Part shown: one piece after another, positions 34,901-45,893 of the stretch
Numbering within the stretch: position 1 is the stretch's first letter
How the letters are laid out: every line of letters begins with the position of its first letter
Source of the DNA: Tethya wilhelma
Lineage: Eukaryota; Porifera; Demospongiae; Tethyida; Tethyidae
Assembly (NCBI GenBank): GCA_964030475.1
Contig: CAXIPT010000003.1
Coordinates: forward strand, 980,759-1,044,758
Direction: 5' to 3'
Length of the DNA stretch: 64,000 nucleotides
The notes under the pieces: model-generated
Databases searched by the model: none
Told to the model about the DNA's origin: nothing
Seen by the model: the letters and a program-made list of their open reading frames with translations, nothing else
Program-made: the position numbers and the translations under genes

Positions 34901-36048
34901 ATTAAAGCATATAGCATAGTAACTAACCCACAAGCTATGAATGTGGTTATACAGATATTAAGAATTACTAGAATGAAACATACCTCAGCACTACTTGACT
35001 CAGCACTTTTATCATCAGGTGACTGGTGATCCCCTCTCAGTCTCTTAGCAGGGGGTGGTAGGAATGAGTTGTCACGCCGACCACTATCAGACCCACTGGA
35101 CGAGGAGTCCATGGGATGCTTCGATGGTGAATAGTCAACAGTATCCGTTTCTTTGTCTGCATCATGGCTACCCTCTTCAGTCAAACACCACTTTGGTACC
35201 TAACCATTGGCAAGCATGACATTGTGTGTATGTATATGTGTGTATCCGTATTTAGTGTAATCACAAAAGTACCAAATTTGGATAAAGGTGATAAATCAAT
35301 ACATACTTGATTCCCAAGATCATCATCTTGTTGAGATTCGGTTTCCTCACGAATGCTGGTCCCTTCTGCATCTTGAAACAATCCATCTCTTGCAACTGAT
35401 GTTACGGTGGTAGCACATGGCTCTGTGTAGTGTATGGGGAGAAAAAAAAGGATTATTGTGTTTACACAATAGCACTACCATACACATCACAAGGCCAATG
35501 AGAAAGTACACAGGAGGGTTAGCGGTTAAATAAACTCAGAGTATTTATGCACTATAACCTTAGTACACACATTGACTTATATGCAGACAAAGAGAGCAAG
35601 CTTAAATGCTGACAAGATGAAAAAGACGACAATAAGAATCACTGTCATAATATATTTGATTGTTCTTGGTTGCTATGTACCTTGTATTATCTGAGAGAGG
35701 TCAAGGTCGACTTGATCTTCAGCTGTAGCTGGAATGGCATCAGCTGAAGCAGTCTCCATGCTACGAGGTTTAAGACTTCTACATGAGATATAAAGATTCC
35801 TTATGAGAATACTCGCTTGCAAAAATCATTTACATGTAGTTAACAATTAACAAAAGTTTCATATTTTGTCTGAAAAACAAAAAAATTGTGAATCTATGCT
35901 ACTGACTATACTTAATATTTATGCAAGGCAAAAAAGTTCTCACTGAGAAGGTGATGGAGTCTGGTGTGCAAGAGGTGGGGAGGTAGTGGTCATTGCACTG
36001 TTATCAATTGGTGTCTCTCCCTCTGGAATACTCTCAATACTAGGCCAT
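31948..36048 (-). CDS. Ser/Gln-rich nuclear-type protein, possibly 53BP1-like N-terminal part
   Basis: Five minus-strand exons join in frame: 36048-35944, about 35780-35682, about 35423-35310, about 35202-34982 and 33335-31948. They encode an acidic, Ser/Thr-rich, low-complexity protein with many SQ/TQ pairs (LDLSQ, QSTQDSF, LHLSQSQS), a likely nuclear localisation motif (PPPAKRLRGD) and no membrane segment. A one-base frame change occurs near 32230: adding one T to the short T run there would rejoin the two halves. The gene is cut at the N at 31947. SQ/TQ clusters are typical ATM/ATR targets. The style recalls the N-terminal part of 53BP1, and a 53BP1-like BRCT fragment lies at 52459 on the other strand, but no domain proves the link. 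The first exon's start codon was not identified. Exon ends marked 'about' are accurate to a few bases. Confidence 0.6.
33422..33948. repeat. Family-2 foldback duplicated around an N run
   Basis: A foldback with arms around GACATAGGAATGGCCAAATCG and its complement occupies 33422-33649. The same roughly 226 bases repeat at 33723-33948 across the N run 33650-33722. Identical flanks on both sides of a gap point to an unmerged assembly overlap rather than two genomic copies. It lies in the last intron of the Ser/Gln-rich gene. A single arm recurs at 59576-59640. Confidence 0.75.
34517..34560. repeat. AGA trinucleotide microsatellite
   Basis: About 14 tandem AGA units lie in the intron of the minus-strand Ser/Gln-rich gene. 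Confidence 0.9.
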
Positions 36049-36084
36049 CTGAAATGGGTAGGAAATATTTCAGTTAATGTGAAA

Positions 36085-36099
36085 TGTGCTTCACACACA

Positions 36100-36148
<49 letters not shown>
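36085..36148. repeat. CA microsatellite
   Basis: About 30 CA units lie just upstream of the first recognised exon of the Ser/Gln-rich gene. Confidence 0.9.
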
Positions 36149-36149
<1 letters not shown>

Positions 36150-36297
36150 ACACATCATCTGCCTGATAATAGAACAAATACACAGTGAGTGACTACACAT
36201 ATTCATACAGGCAGTGTCCAATTTTAGAAAGCATGCCAACCATTTCTTACTATAATTATGACCTTTTGATATTTTCCTTTTTATGGAATCATGTATG

Positions 36298-36540
36298 CAC
36301 ACCTGAGGGCTGTTGTATGTATTCCCGAGGGCGCAGCACAAGGAGTACAAAACCATACACACTAGATACTCATAGTACAGATGACTTGTACCATAGTGGT
36401 CACTAAATAAACTCAGCTGATGTACCCTAGGGTAAAACCACCATGTACTCTGGCTTGCTCTACTACTGGTGGTTAGCCAGTGTACATGGGATATGTAAAC
36501 TTAAGTGGTACCTTTGAAGTAAGACCTAACTATGGTACAA
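36298..36540. repeat. Dispersed repeat, copy 1 of 2
   Basis: This stretch (GAGGGCTGTTGTATGTATTC ... CTAACTATGGTACAAAA) matches 56912-57185 at high identity in the same orientation. The second copy has an extra inverted GAGGGAAGACATACAACAGC segment. Each copy lies a short distance upstream of a plus-strand gene (36607 GTPase and 57376 phosphoesterase). Confidence 0.7.
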
Positions 36541-36606
36541 AATAAGTTGACAGTTAACATAATATTATATTTTTTTGTTGGGCTGCATAGATGGTAATCT
36601 TCTGAC

Positions 36607-37791
36607 ATGGCTAGTAATTCAGCTCTTTTAATTGAAGAAAATAACAACCAAAATGAAGATGGTACTGAAGTGCTCGTTGATACCGAGCACAAAGAAGAGT
36701 TTAAAAAGTTCTTGCAATTAGGAAAAGAAAGCGTGAGTATTTTGTTTGCTGGAAAAACTGGAACAGGAAAGTCCTCTCTGATAAATGAACTGATGGGAGA
36801 GAAGGTCGCAAAAGTAGGAATGGGTCCAAATGCAGTAACAGTCAAAATTAAGAATTATTCAAGAAAATTTAAGACAAATAATGGTAGATACATTACACTG
36901 AAAATGGTGGATATGCCAGGATCAGACGATCGAAGAAGAGATAGAGAACAACTACCAGCTGAAGAGCAGATAGATATTGTGATCTACTGCTTTAACATGA
37001 CCGAACGTTTAAGAGAAAGTGACATAACTGAGCTGAACAGATTTGCCAGCATTCATGGTCAAGATATATGGCAACACATAATATTTGCTTTGACACATGC
37101 TGATGAGGCTGGTAGAAGAGTTAAAACAAAACAGAAGTTTAATAAATTACTCGAATCGTGGATGGGCGAACTTCACAAAAATCTGGTTGATACGTTTACA
37201 TTTAATAGTGAAACCAGGAAGGAAGGGATTCCAGTTGTGCCAACAGGACATGAAAAATACTGTCCTCCTGATCGTGAAGACTGGTTCATCCCCTTCTGGA
37301 CAGAAGTGCTACAGAGGATTACAATAGACGCAAAACCATCATTTATAGCCATATACATGCGTAAAGGAAGGACTCGGATCAACCAAAGGCTAAAATTTCC
37401 AAAGTTACGAATTGCAAGAGATCCAGAAAACATGGTAGATTGGTACTATCGTCAAAAGGTAGCCGGGACAGCATCCACATTAGGCATTTGCACTCTGACA
37501 GGAGCTGTCATTGGAACGGGAGCAGGGATAGTGGGAGGACCCATCGGAATGGGAGTGGGATGTGCAGTTGGAACTGCCGCAGGCTTCTTTGGATCAGTCG
37601 GAAGTCTAACAGTAGGGAAAGTGATTCATAAGGCGGTTAAAGAATACAAGGAAAAGAAAGCGGAACAGGCACGACTACCAGATCCTGTACAAGACAATAA
37701 TTTAGATAATAATGATCGACAGCTAATGGAAAATTCAAGTATCCAAAGTACACAAGAGGATGGTTCAGAAAATGAGGCCCCAAATGAATGA
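36607..37791 (+). CDS. AIG1-like GTPase with glycine-zipper tail
   Basis: An intact 394-residue frame starts at ATG 36607 (TGACATGGCT). P-loop GKTGTGKS is at 49-56, G3 is VDMPGSDD near 101-108 and the G4 region is LTHADE near 162-167. VVPTGHEKY and the signature PPDREDWFIPFW follow. Residues about 290-340 form a glycine zipper with regular G-x3-G spacing (GAVIGTGAGIVGGPIGMGVG) flanked by basic residues. The C-terminal 55 residues are polar and acidic. AIG1/GIMAP GTPases typically assemble on membranes; here the zipper, not a classical transmembrane helix, would be the membrane-contacting part. It is the best preserved zipper-type copy on the plus strand. No intron is needed. Confidence 0.88.
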   Translation: MASNSALLIEENNNQNEDGTEVLVDTEHKEEFKKFLQLGKESVSILFAGKTGTGKSSLINELMGEKVAKVGMGPNAVTVKIKNYSRKFKTNNGRYITLKMVDMPGSDDRRRDREQLPAEEQIDIVIYCFNMTERLRESDITELNRFASIHGQDIWQHIIFALTHADEAGRRVKTKQKFNKLLESWMGELHKNLVDTFTFNSETRKEGIPVVPTGHEKYCPPDREDWFIPFWTEVLQRITIDAKPSFIAIYMRKGRTRINQRLKFPKLRIARDPENMVDWYYRQKVAGTASTLGICTLTGAVIGTGAGIVGGPIGMGVGCAVGTAAGFFGSVGSLTVGKVIHKAVKEYKEKKAEQARLPDPVQDNNLDNNDRQLMENSSIQSTQEDGSENEAPNE

Positions 37792-38297
37792 CAAATCATA
37801 GAAAATGCAACTAGCCATCTTTAACTCATGTACACATGCAAGTATCATAATATTTAACTATTATAATACATCCATCATAAAAGTTGTAGCATGATGAAAT
37901 TATATTGTCACAATCGGGAGAATTTTGTAATCTTTGCTATAATACATGATGGATGGGACCAGGGTGGTATATAAAGCAAAATTTAAGTCATTACTGTACA
38001 GCAGCATCATAAACCAACTCTAAGAGCTTCGTAAATTAACCAGGCCTCTCAGCGGTATGCTTTATGCATAGCAGTTACGGAAGGCCTGGTTTACAAGGCT
38101 AGACTTCTAAACACAATGGACTTCACTATAGCTCACTATGTCACAGTGCAGGTATGTTGTGGTCTGATAGTTGTACAAGAACTGCAAGGTATGCAGTACC
38201 TTTTTTTAAAAACAATGCTATATATAGGCAATGCCATATATAGGCAATATATAGGCGAGCAGTTCATAATATACTATACATAATATAATTTGTAAAC

Positions 38298-38843
38298 ATG
38301 GCTACCATAAGGATAAGCAAAGATGACTTGCTGAGGGAACTGAACAATGGAAAGGACACAGTTGACATAATGTTCAGTGGCAAGGTAGGAACTGGGAAGT
38401 CAGCTCTTGTCAATGCCTTCATGGGGAAAAGAGTTGCCAATTCAACAGCAAGTCCAGAGAGTGTCACAAAAATAATCCAATATTATGAACGAGAGTTCAC
38501 TATCAAGAAACTTGACAACAAGAAGCTGACACTGAGGCTCTGGGACACTCTAGGCCTAGGAGATCCTGACTTAGAGGAGAGAGAAGCAAGAGCACTTACT
38601 GAAGAAGTGGCCAAGAGAGCTGGTAAAGCTGATCATATTTTCTTCTGCTTCAATATGGCAACTCGTCTAGACATCGCTGATACAAATGGACTGGATCGCT
38701 TTGGATACAAAATTATGAATAACTCAGCCCTTTGGAAGAAAGTATCCATTGTCCTAACGCATGCTGATCAGGTAAACCTAGATGATTCCACACAAAGTCC
38801 AAAGGAAGACTTTAAAAACTTGGTACGCAGTTGGAGAAGAAAA
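38298..38843 (+). pseudogene. Compact AIG1-like GTPase truncated by a repeat
   Basis: From ATG 38298 the frame encodes a close relative of the 24886 gene: GKVGTGKS, DTLGLGD (proline of DTPG changed to leucine), FNMATRLDIAD and LTHADQ. Homology ends at about residue 182, at WRRK, where family-1 element sequence starts in frame and adds roughly 49 repeat-encoded residues before a stop at 38993. The PTGY and PPDRxDW regions are not found beyond the insertion. The copy therefore lacks its C-terminal third. Confidence 0.8.
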
Positions 38844-39548
38844 ATGTCATGTGCTGAAATTGAGACCATTCCTTGTTCTAATACTTTTTACCACACTGCC
38901 CATTCCTACACTGCTTATTTTTTTGAAATTTTTACTACTTGTTCATTCACTTTTTTCAACACTACAGTGAGGAGACCATCAGAGACTGGTTAGTCCTGAC
39001 AAAAAGTTTGAGTTATCTGAGTAGCAGCTATTGTCTGCTAGAGCAGCTAATGCGCATGCATATTAAATGCCACGTAGATAACCAATGACCTTTGAACTCT
39101 ACCTACAAATGGCTACATTGAAGTACATGAATTTATACTCTCAGTTTCAAAGCTTTCTAGTTTTTGTTTAGGCTTATTTGTGATGTAAACAAGTATCAAG
39201 GAATGTAGTACCTATGAAAAGGAGTTATTTTGTGCTGTCAAAGTTGGCTCAACACATTTTGGTTCTCTGGAAATGCTTTTCAAGTAAGTCAGTTAGGAAG
39301 TACGTATGTTAGAAGAACAAAAATGGCACTGTTGTGGCTTCCCACTAGCTCTCTCTACGAGTGCTGGGGAAAGTTTCTGTTTGAGTTTTAGGCCTTGCAT
39401 GCAATTGGTAATCTGTAGGTTAGAGATTTTGAGCAAGTTTGAAGGCTTAATTTTGTATTGATAGATTTTTACGATCATAAACACTTTGTATTGTGTCTAT
39501 GGGACATTCGGCCCATTCCTACTATACGTACTACCGTACGTACGATAG
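38844..39548 (-). mobile_element. Family-1 element in reverse orientation
   Basis: Read on the minus strand it begins TATCGTACGTACGGTAGTACGT and runs to one foldback arm ending in the GTPase pseudogene. The second arm is absent. It supplies the stop codon for the truncated GTPase. No matching GTPase sequence continues on the far side, so the insertion was accompanied by loss of the 3' end. Confidence 0.75.
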
Positions 39549-40836
39549 ATATTCACAAAATTAATTTGACTGCTGTATTTTGTTAATTGTTATACAATGT
39601 GTATAATAAAACTTAATTTTGTGTACATTATCAATAACGATTATATTGAAAAATTTACTTTCAAAGTTTGTAAGTTCACTAGCAACATTTTGTGCAAAAT
39701 GGGAGGTTCAGAATGGGCAATACATGGTGTTTACCTTGGCCTTAGTCTGCATATTATTTTTGCATTATTATGCTGATGATCTTTACTATTTTCTTAAAAG
39801 TGTCTGGTAAAGATCATCAATGTAAGAAATTTTCGGCGGCCACCATTAGCAACGATAATTAAACTCGGCGAAAATTTATTTTGTATGGTTATCTTTACCG
39901 AATCATACGCAACAATGAAAATTAAACTACACAAAAATTTAATAGGCGAAATATTTTACCAATGAAAATTTCCCAACCTATGGTACACCACTTTGCATAA
40001 GTAATTCTGAACTTTGCATTGTTACATGGGAGAAACAAATGATTATGAAGATGCATTAGTGCCACAATTACCCTAGTCTTATTTCTAGTTACAGGAAGAC
40101 TGTATGTCAATCGGCAGCATGCATACTAATCTGACCACTGTATATGCTAAGCACATTAGCCTGAGGCATCACAAACTAGTCTGTACTTAGTTGGAATCGT
40201 TATGATTAGGTTTTGAATCCAATCATGAGTTATGATTGGTCTTAGAGTAATTATCTTAGTTTCTCCACGAAAGGAAGAGCTTATGATCTTGGGAATGAAG
40301 CGATGGCATAAGGATAAAAAAAGATGGTACAGTCTTCATAAGTATGATTTACGGCCTTTAGTTAGCCTCTGAGAACTTGATCTTGCACTGTGCCAGATTA
40401 GTCACATATCAGTAATAAGTTTTTAAGGAGTTTGAAGTTCTTTTTTCTGTAGCTAGTTATGCATATATAGCTGTGCTCTAAGTTTGTGGCACATGGCTCA
40501 GAGACAAGCAATGGCTATATATATACGAGATCTGATAACAGACTCAATATTAGGCATATCATATTCATACACTGATAGTACAGCAACCATAATCACATAC
40601 CTCAGCCCACCATGAGGTAGTCCCACAGGTGTTTCCTAAGTATGAATATATTTGTTGGAAAACAACAGATGTACAATTATGCCTACACACATAATACAAA
40701 TAAATATGCAGATATATTGCTACTGTATCTATGGTCACCTGCATGCACAAACTACAGTTATCAGCTATTGATAAGAACTCATAGCTACTGTAACAGTGAA
40801 ACATACTTCTATATACTATATAACCCGTGAAGAACC
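39549..40836. other. No gene recognised
   Basis: I see no coding exon in this AT-rich spacer before the next GTPase. Short frames lack domains. Confidence 0.45.
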
Positions 40837-41640
40837 ATGGATTGCCAAAACAACGAAGGGCATTTACCATCTCAAGTGGATATCTATGATCAATGCCAAA
40901 ATGACACACCAAAACAAATTATCACTGAACCTGTTCAAGATATATTTAGCAAATTAAATGAAGAAGTAAAGGAGATCTCAAAACGAAAAGACACAATAAA
41001 AATGATGTTCTGCGGAAAGCTAGGAGTTGGGAAGTCATCATTAGTGAATGCATTCATGGAGGAGGAAGTTGCAATAGAAGGTGATAGTCCAGCATCTGAG
41101 ACAAAAGAAGTTGAGCAACTTAAGAAAAAGCACACTCTTCCAGAGATCAATATAGAGCTAACAATGGAGCTCTGGGACACACCAGGGTTTGGTGATCCTG
41201 ATAGGAAACTTACTGAAGATGATAGAAGAATAAAAATTGAAAAAATGGTCCAAATAGCTGAAGAGGCTGATCAAATATTTTACTGCTTTGATGTATCACG
41301 TCGCATTGCGACGAGTGATACAGATGAACTGAAAACTTTTGCAAAAGCAGTTCACCCAGAAATATGGAAGAAAACTACGTTAGTCCTAACACGTGGTAAT
41401 CAAGTTACATGTAAAGGAGATCCCAAAGAGTATATAAAAAACAGAATTGAAGAGTTTAGACAGGAGATCTTTAAATATTTGTTAGAAAATTGTCAGCTTC
41501 ACAACATGGAGATTTTACAGATTCCAGCCGTACCAATAGGGTATAGAAACATGTGTCCACCAGATCGTGAAGATTGGTTTACTCCTCTATGGATAACTGC
41601 TTCACAAAGAATGAACCAAGATGCACAAAAATTAATGGGC
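40837..41640 (+). CDS. Compact AIG1-like GTPase, C-terminus lost at assembly join
   Basis: The start ACCATGG at 40837 gives a good translation context. P-loop GKLGVGKS is at 60-67, DTPGFGD at 114-120, the G4 region is LTRGNQ, and VPIGYRN and PPDREDWFTPLW follow. The frame is intact for 268 residues until an isolated N at 41641. After it the sequence is a CA repeat joined to an unrelated phosphoesterase exon. By comparison with the 24886 gene only about 20-25 residues are missing. A CaaX-like end may be among them, but this cannot be seen. Confidence 0.82.
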
Positions 41641-41648
41641 NGTCTCTC

Positions 41649-41679
<31 letters not shown>

Positions 41680-41706
41680 TCACACACACTATGTATTATA
41701 TAATAG

Positions 41707-41840
41707 GTGAAAATGGAGACCTTGCGTACAGAGTGTTATGGCTTCCACCTCGCTACCCCTTCCTCATAATCTATGTGATCCACAGTGTGTTCTTTGTCTG
41801 TGCACTAGTGGCAATGGTAGCTTGTAGAAGAAAATTTTAG
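41707..41840 (+). CDS. Terminal exon copy of the MPPE1/PGAP5-like gene
   Basis: A splice acceptor (TATATAATAG|GT) opens a frame reading ENGDLAYRVLWLPPRYPF, followed by a hydrophobic membrane segment and a basic end (ACRRKF) with a stop at 41838-41840. Its phase (two bases completing a codon) matches the phase-1 donor at the end of the phosphoesterase exon at 59496. The CA-repeat sequence before it resembles 59050-59090. In the family a C-terminal membrane anchor is expected, and it is absent at 59.5 kb. It is probably the displaced or duplicated last exon. Confidence 0.6.
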
Positions 41841-41980
41841 CATATTACAACTGATTTATTTTCTTTTCAAAATTTTATGGAAATGCAGAACATACAGTAA
41901 TGTATTGTGTGTTTTATCTGTGTGAAAATGGAGTGTGTTTTTCAAAGCAAAATATGTTTGTGAATTGTTGAACAGATTTC

Positions 41981-42090
41981 TTTATCTCTTTCTTTGTTTC
42001 ATCTCTTGTCAGCTCCGTTTGTGGGCGAAGCCATGATGAAGCATTGGCATACATGTGTAGTAGATATTATCGTCATGGCAATAATGATTG
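41981..42090 (-). pseudogene. Fragment of the 63-kb gene's 3' end
   Basis: This matches 63185-63310 on the same strand (tail around CTTTATCTCTTTCTTTGTTT and GATGAAGCATTGGC), with gaps that break the frame. The phosphoesterase last exon and this fragment are convergent here. That suggests they were neighbours in the ancestral arrangement. Confidence 0.65.
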
Positions 42091-42404
42091 GTCAATGAAA
42101 GATCTTAAAATATGAATGATTAATCAGGCAGACACCTTAGAAGTTTGCTATGGCAACCAAACTATCATCGTAAACCTCTATAATCTGGATTGAGGTGATT
42201 GCATTGCTGATTGTATATATTATTGATAAGATAGGAGAAGGAGAGAATGGAAAATGCAATATCTTTCATCCAGAGTATATAGTATTTCTAAACCAAATTT
42301 TAAAAGTATAATGTTCTAATTAGCAAATTAGTTAACAAATTAATCAATAATTAATAAATCACTAAGTCAGTGCTATAATACATAGCTATACAGGATTACT
42401 GGAA

Positions 42405-43274
42405 CTAGACAGCAGTAGATACTGCAATTTTGCTAATACCAGAATCAGAGGCACAGCCACGCTCCATCTGTTTCTGTTTTATGTTCTGTTTTGTTGTAGA
42501 GGTCTTTAAACAAAAGCAGATTATAATCATAGTGCTGACAACTACAGTAACTATAATGATTAATCCTATCAACAACACTGTCCCAATGATGAAATAACTG
42601 TTGGAGTTAGTGGTTGTCAAGTAAGTAGGGGAGGTCATCATGGTTCTTGAATCAGTAGGGAGGGTCATCATGGTTGTCCCAACCGAGTCAGTAGGGGGAG
42701 TTGTCGTGGTTGTCCCGACCGAGTCAGTAAGGGAGCTCGAGGTCATTGTGGATGTCGCAATTTCAATTGAATTTGTGGTTGCCGGTGTTAATGGCTCTTC
42801 TACGAAAGTAAATTATAAAATAGTGATAATTTTGTGAGTGTAGTGGGGAGGAGAGAGGGAGGGGGGGGACACATGGGATGTGATAGGAACTAACAATAAT
42901 AGTACATTATACAAACACCTTATTATGCATTTTCAAGTGATCTTGTAAAGTACACATGTGCACTTCTTAATAATCAGTGAGTAGGTTGGTGAGACACGCT
43001 TTGGCTGTCACGATGGCTATAGCCATGAGGCCTCACGCGAAGGCTAGCTTTTGAGTTACTTTTTTATTCATAAGACTACAAACTCAGCTAATGCAAGTAA
43101 TTTCAGAGAAATATACCTGGTTTTTATAATTATTCTGCTGACTGTATCCTGTACACACACAGTCACACACAAATTATAGTTGCATGACCCATATAGTGGA
43201 CAAAAAAATAATCGCATTAATTTTTACTAAAAGTAACTTCTTCAACTACTATACTGTTGCTTAGTAACTTCCAA

Positions 43275-43319
<45 letters not shown>

Positions 43320-43322
43320 ACN

Positions 43323-43415
<93 letters not shown>

Positions 43416-43667
43416 CTGTTATTGGCCACCGATTACAGAATGATGTAAAACAGCACCTTACATCGGTACTATTACAGTCGGAGATTGAGGTTATGTTAAT
43501 GCATCCTCGACCTCCATATCCAGTAAGTTTTACATAACAGCCTATCTTTGATGAGCAGAAGAAATATTGTCCGCACTCTATTTCACTACATGTACAGAAG
43601 TACATGTCCAAGGATGTAGTCTCTTCATCATCATTGTCCCAGGATCCAGAGTATTCATCATCGATGT
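42405..43667 (-). CDS. LY6/uPAR-like single-pass membrane protein
   Basis: Two minus-strand exons, 43667-43416 and 42799-42405, join in phase 1 with clean splice sites (ATGTAG|AC; ACAG|GTGAG; TCGTAG|AA). The first encodes a cysteine-rich module (CTCSEIECGQYFFCSS ... VRCCFTSFCN) that ends in the CCxxxxCN hallmark of the three-finger LU domain. The second encodes a Ser/Thr-rich stalk with repeated TDSVGTT units, one membrane helix and a cytosolic tail of about 40 residues rich in Lys and Ser, without a kinase domain. A signal-peptide exon upstream of 43667 was not identified. The intron contains a long CA repeat and an isolated N. LU domains occur in receptors, including TGF-beta family receptors; here the tail is too short for a receptor kinase. 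Confidence 0.75.
42995..43150. repeat. Internal fragment of the 14595-type element
   Basis: This matches about 14865-15010 (TTGGCTGTCACGATGGCTA ... AGAGAAATATACCTGGT). It lies in the intron of the LY6/uPAR-like gene. Confidence 0.65.
43277..43411. repeat. Long CA microsatellite with isolated N
   Basis: About 65 CA units are interrupted by CACACG variants and one N at 43322. Open frames through it are artefacts. Confidence 0.95.
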
Positions 43668-43734
43668 CTACATACATACACATAATATTATTATGTGCAT
43701 GCATAATAATTATTATAGATGTGGGTGAGTAGTT

Positions 43735-44106
43735 TAGTCGTTAGGTAAAAAAGGTCCACTCGCAATACAAAATTCAGAAAGTACTAAGTGAATGCTTGTT
43801 CCCACTTTTTCTTGACTTACTTCATGCAGCACTATACTGTTTGGACGGCAGTGAAGATCCACCCACATAGGAGCGTCTGCTGGAAGTTGGACTTAATTTT
43901 TCACAGGTCTGTAAAAGTCATTCAGGGCAAGTGTGAGCTAGGTTTATCCAGCATTGAGTAGAGTATTATAACTCTTTCTAGATCTCTTTATGAAAATATT
44001 GGAAGTTTGTGGTGAGAAAATTTATTTTTGATTGTGGAATACCTGCCGCTTCACATAGTCAAGTTTTAACGTTTGTACTGCGAGTGGACCGCTTGCCTAA
44101 CAACTG
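43735..44106. mobile_element. Short terminal-inverted-repeat element (about 370 bp)
   Basis: The left end TAGTCGTTAGG...GGTCCACTCGCA and the right end TGCGAGTGGACC...CCTAACAACTG are imperfect inverted repeats of about 34 bp. Nothing inside is coding. No clear target duplication was seen. Confidence 0.65.
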
Positions 44107-44809
44107 AATTGTATTTGCAGTCTGAAAACCTAGCTGCATGTGATAATAAAATTTCAGTAATCTATTAAATGTTACACTTTTCTATAATTATACCTTGTTG
44201 TGCTTGAATGCCATGGATACCACCACCTGCCAAACAACCTGGTTGAATGGACAATGGACAAATATAATAAGCCTGCTTGACTACAGTACTAGTGTGGTGC
44301 CTTGAATTTTAACTCCATATCTGAAATTTCCATGTATAGCATGCAACATTGATGCAAAATCCATGTAAGTGGCAACAATTAATAATGTTGCAGTTTGTAC
44401 ATAATTATGCTGGCTTTGTCTTTAAATGTGTGTCATCCATGCGCAACATGTTGCACAATGTTGAAAGAGTTTCTATTTTGTGTAACACTTTGCATGCAAT
44501 AGTTTTTGGCAGCAATGTTGTAGAGTTCATTGAGCAACTTCAAACTGAATTAATGATTTATAAAAAATTATTATATCAAACTTACAACAAAATATTAGTA
44601 GTAGCACGGTCATTATCAGGGCCTCTCAGAGTCCAATCTTTTTCGTTTTTGTCTTCTCTTTCTTTCGTTCTCCTTAATTCTGCAACATGTAATCATTTAA
44701 AAGTTGGCTACTGGCCTAGTGTTCACTTTAGTGACATCAGCTCTTATTTGTTGCTCCGGTCTAATTTTACCACAATTATGTCATGCAGGCGCCTTTAGTT
44801 TATCAGAAG

Positions 44810-45275
44810 TTCAACGGGTCGACTGTCCCATAGACACAATTAATACAAAATGTTGGTCACTATAAAATCTAGTCAAACAAATTAAACCTTCAAAGTCAGT
44901 GGCTCTCGATCACTGACTGACAGATTACCTGCTGGCAACGCCTATATAAAACTCACAAAACCTTTGTTTAGCAGAGTAGAGAGTGCTAGTGGGATTCCCA
45001 GGGAAGCCACCATAGCGCCGTGTTTTTGTTTACGTACATACTTTCTAACTAGCCTCGTAAATTATCATCTGAAACCAGTCCCTCCCCGCTATGTACGTTT
45101 ATTGATAGCGGGAGGGACTGGTCAGTTACGAGGCTATACTTAACTGACTTACTTGAAAAGGATTTCCAGAGTGTTGAGCCAACTTTGACAACACAAAGTA
45201 AGTTCTTTTCATGGGTACTACATTCCTTGATACTCGTTTTCATCTTATATATAGGCCTAAACAAAAACTAGAAAG
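44810..45275. mobile_element. Partial family-1 copy with nested foldback
   Basis: Family-1 sequence (CTGTCCCATAGACACAATT ... AAACAAAAACTAGAAAG) is interrupted at 45050-45136 by an 87-bp foldback. The foldback has TAGCCTCGTAA/TTACGAGGCTA ends and a CCAGTCCCTCCC/GGGAGGGACTGG stem. The nested order shows that the foldback family was active after family 1 inserted. Confidence 0.7.
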
Positions 45276-45608
45276 AAAACTTTGAAACTTATGTTGTCAG
45301 TAGCACATGTAAATACAACAATGCAGACATCTCTGTAGCTAGAGTTTAAAGTTCATTAATTACTCTCCATGCACTGAGTAGAAAGTTGGTCTTCAGCAAG
45401 CAGAGCTGTACATAGCTCGCCTTCTCCCAGATCATACTTATGACCAATCCAGACCTGAACCATTCTCGGTGAACTGGATTGATAACTCTGAGTTGCAGTC
45501 GTTCTGTATCAACCTTCGAGGGAGCTTTGCTTGGATCAACTTAACGCTGACCTTGTCACAGTAAACGGGTAACTCTCCCACGCTTTGACTGTGGACTACC
45601 ACCATCAA

Positions 45609-45629
45609 AGCACACACACACACACACAT

Positions 45630-45676
<47 letters not shown>

Positions 45677-45862
45677 GGCATACAAGCACCCTATGCTAAT
45701 AATAATGTTTAGCTCCTAATTTGGTTCATGCATGCAATACATTTTTTCGTGCAAAATATTACAGAATTATAATTGTACTGGACTGATTATATTTAATTTG
45801 AGTCAAATTTATTCAAATTTAAATTCAAATTTATTAGTGGATCTGTGTGTGTGCGTGTGTGC

Positions 45863-45892
<30 letters not shown>
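45609..45892. repeat. CA and GT microsatellites
   Basis: CA units run over about 45609-45674 and GT units over about 45844-45892. No coding role. Confidence 0.9.

Positions 45893-45893
<1 letters not shown>

Noticed and set aside
36085..36148. CRISPR-like or other spaced repeat arrays
   Set aside because: All tandem repeats here are simple microsatellites without unique spacers.
43277..43411. Open frames of Cys-Val or Thr-His repeats
   Set aside because: They are translations of a CA microsatellite.
44349..44798. 149-codon plus-strand frame
   Set aside because: Composition and lack of any motif, intron signal or relative suggest chance; it runs toward repeat sequence.
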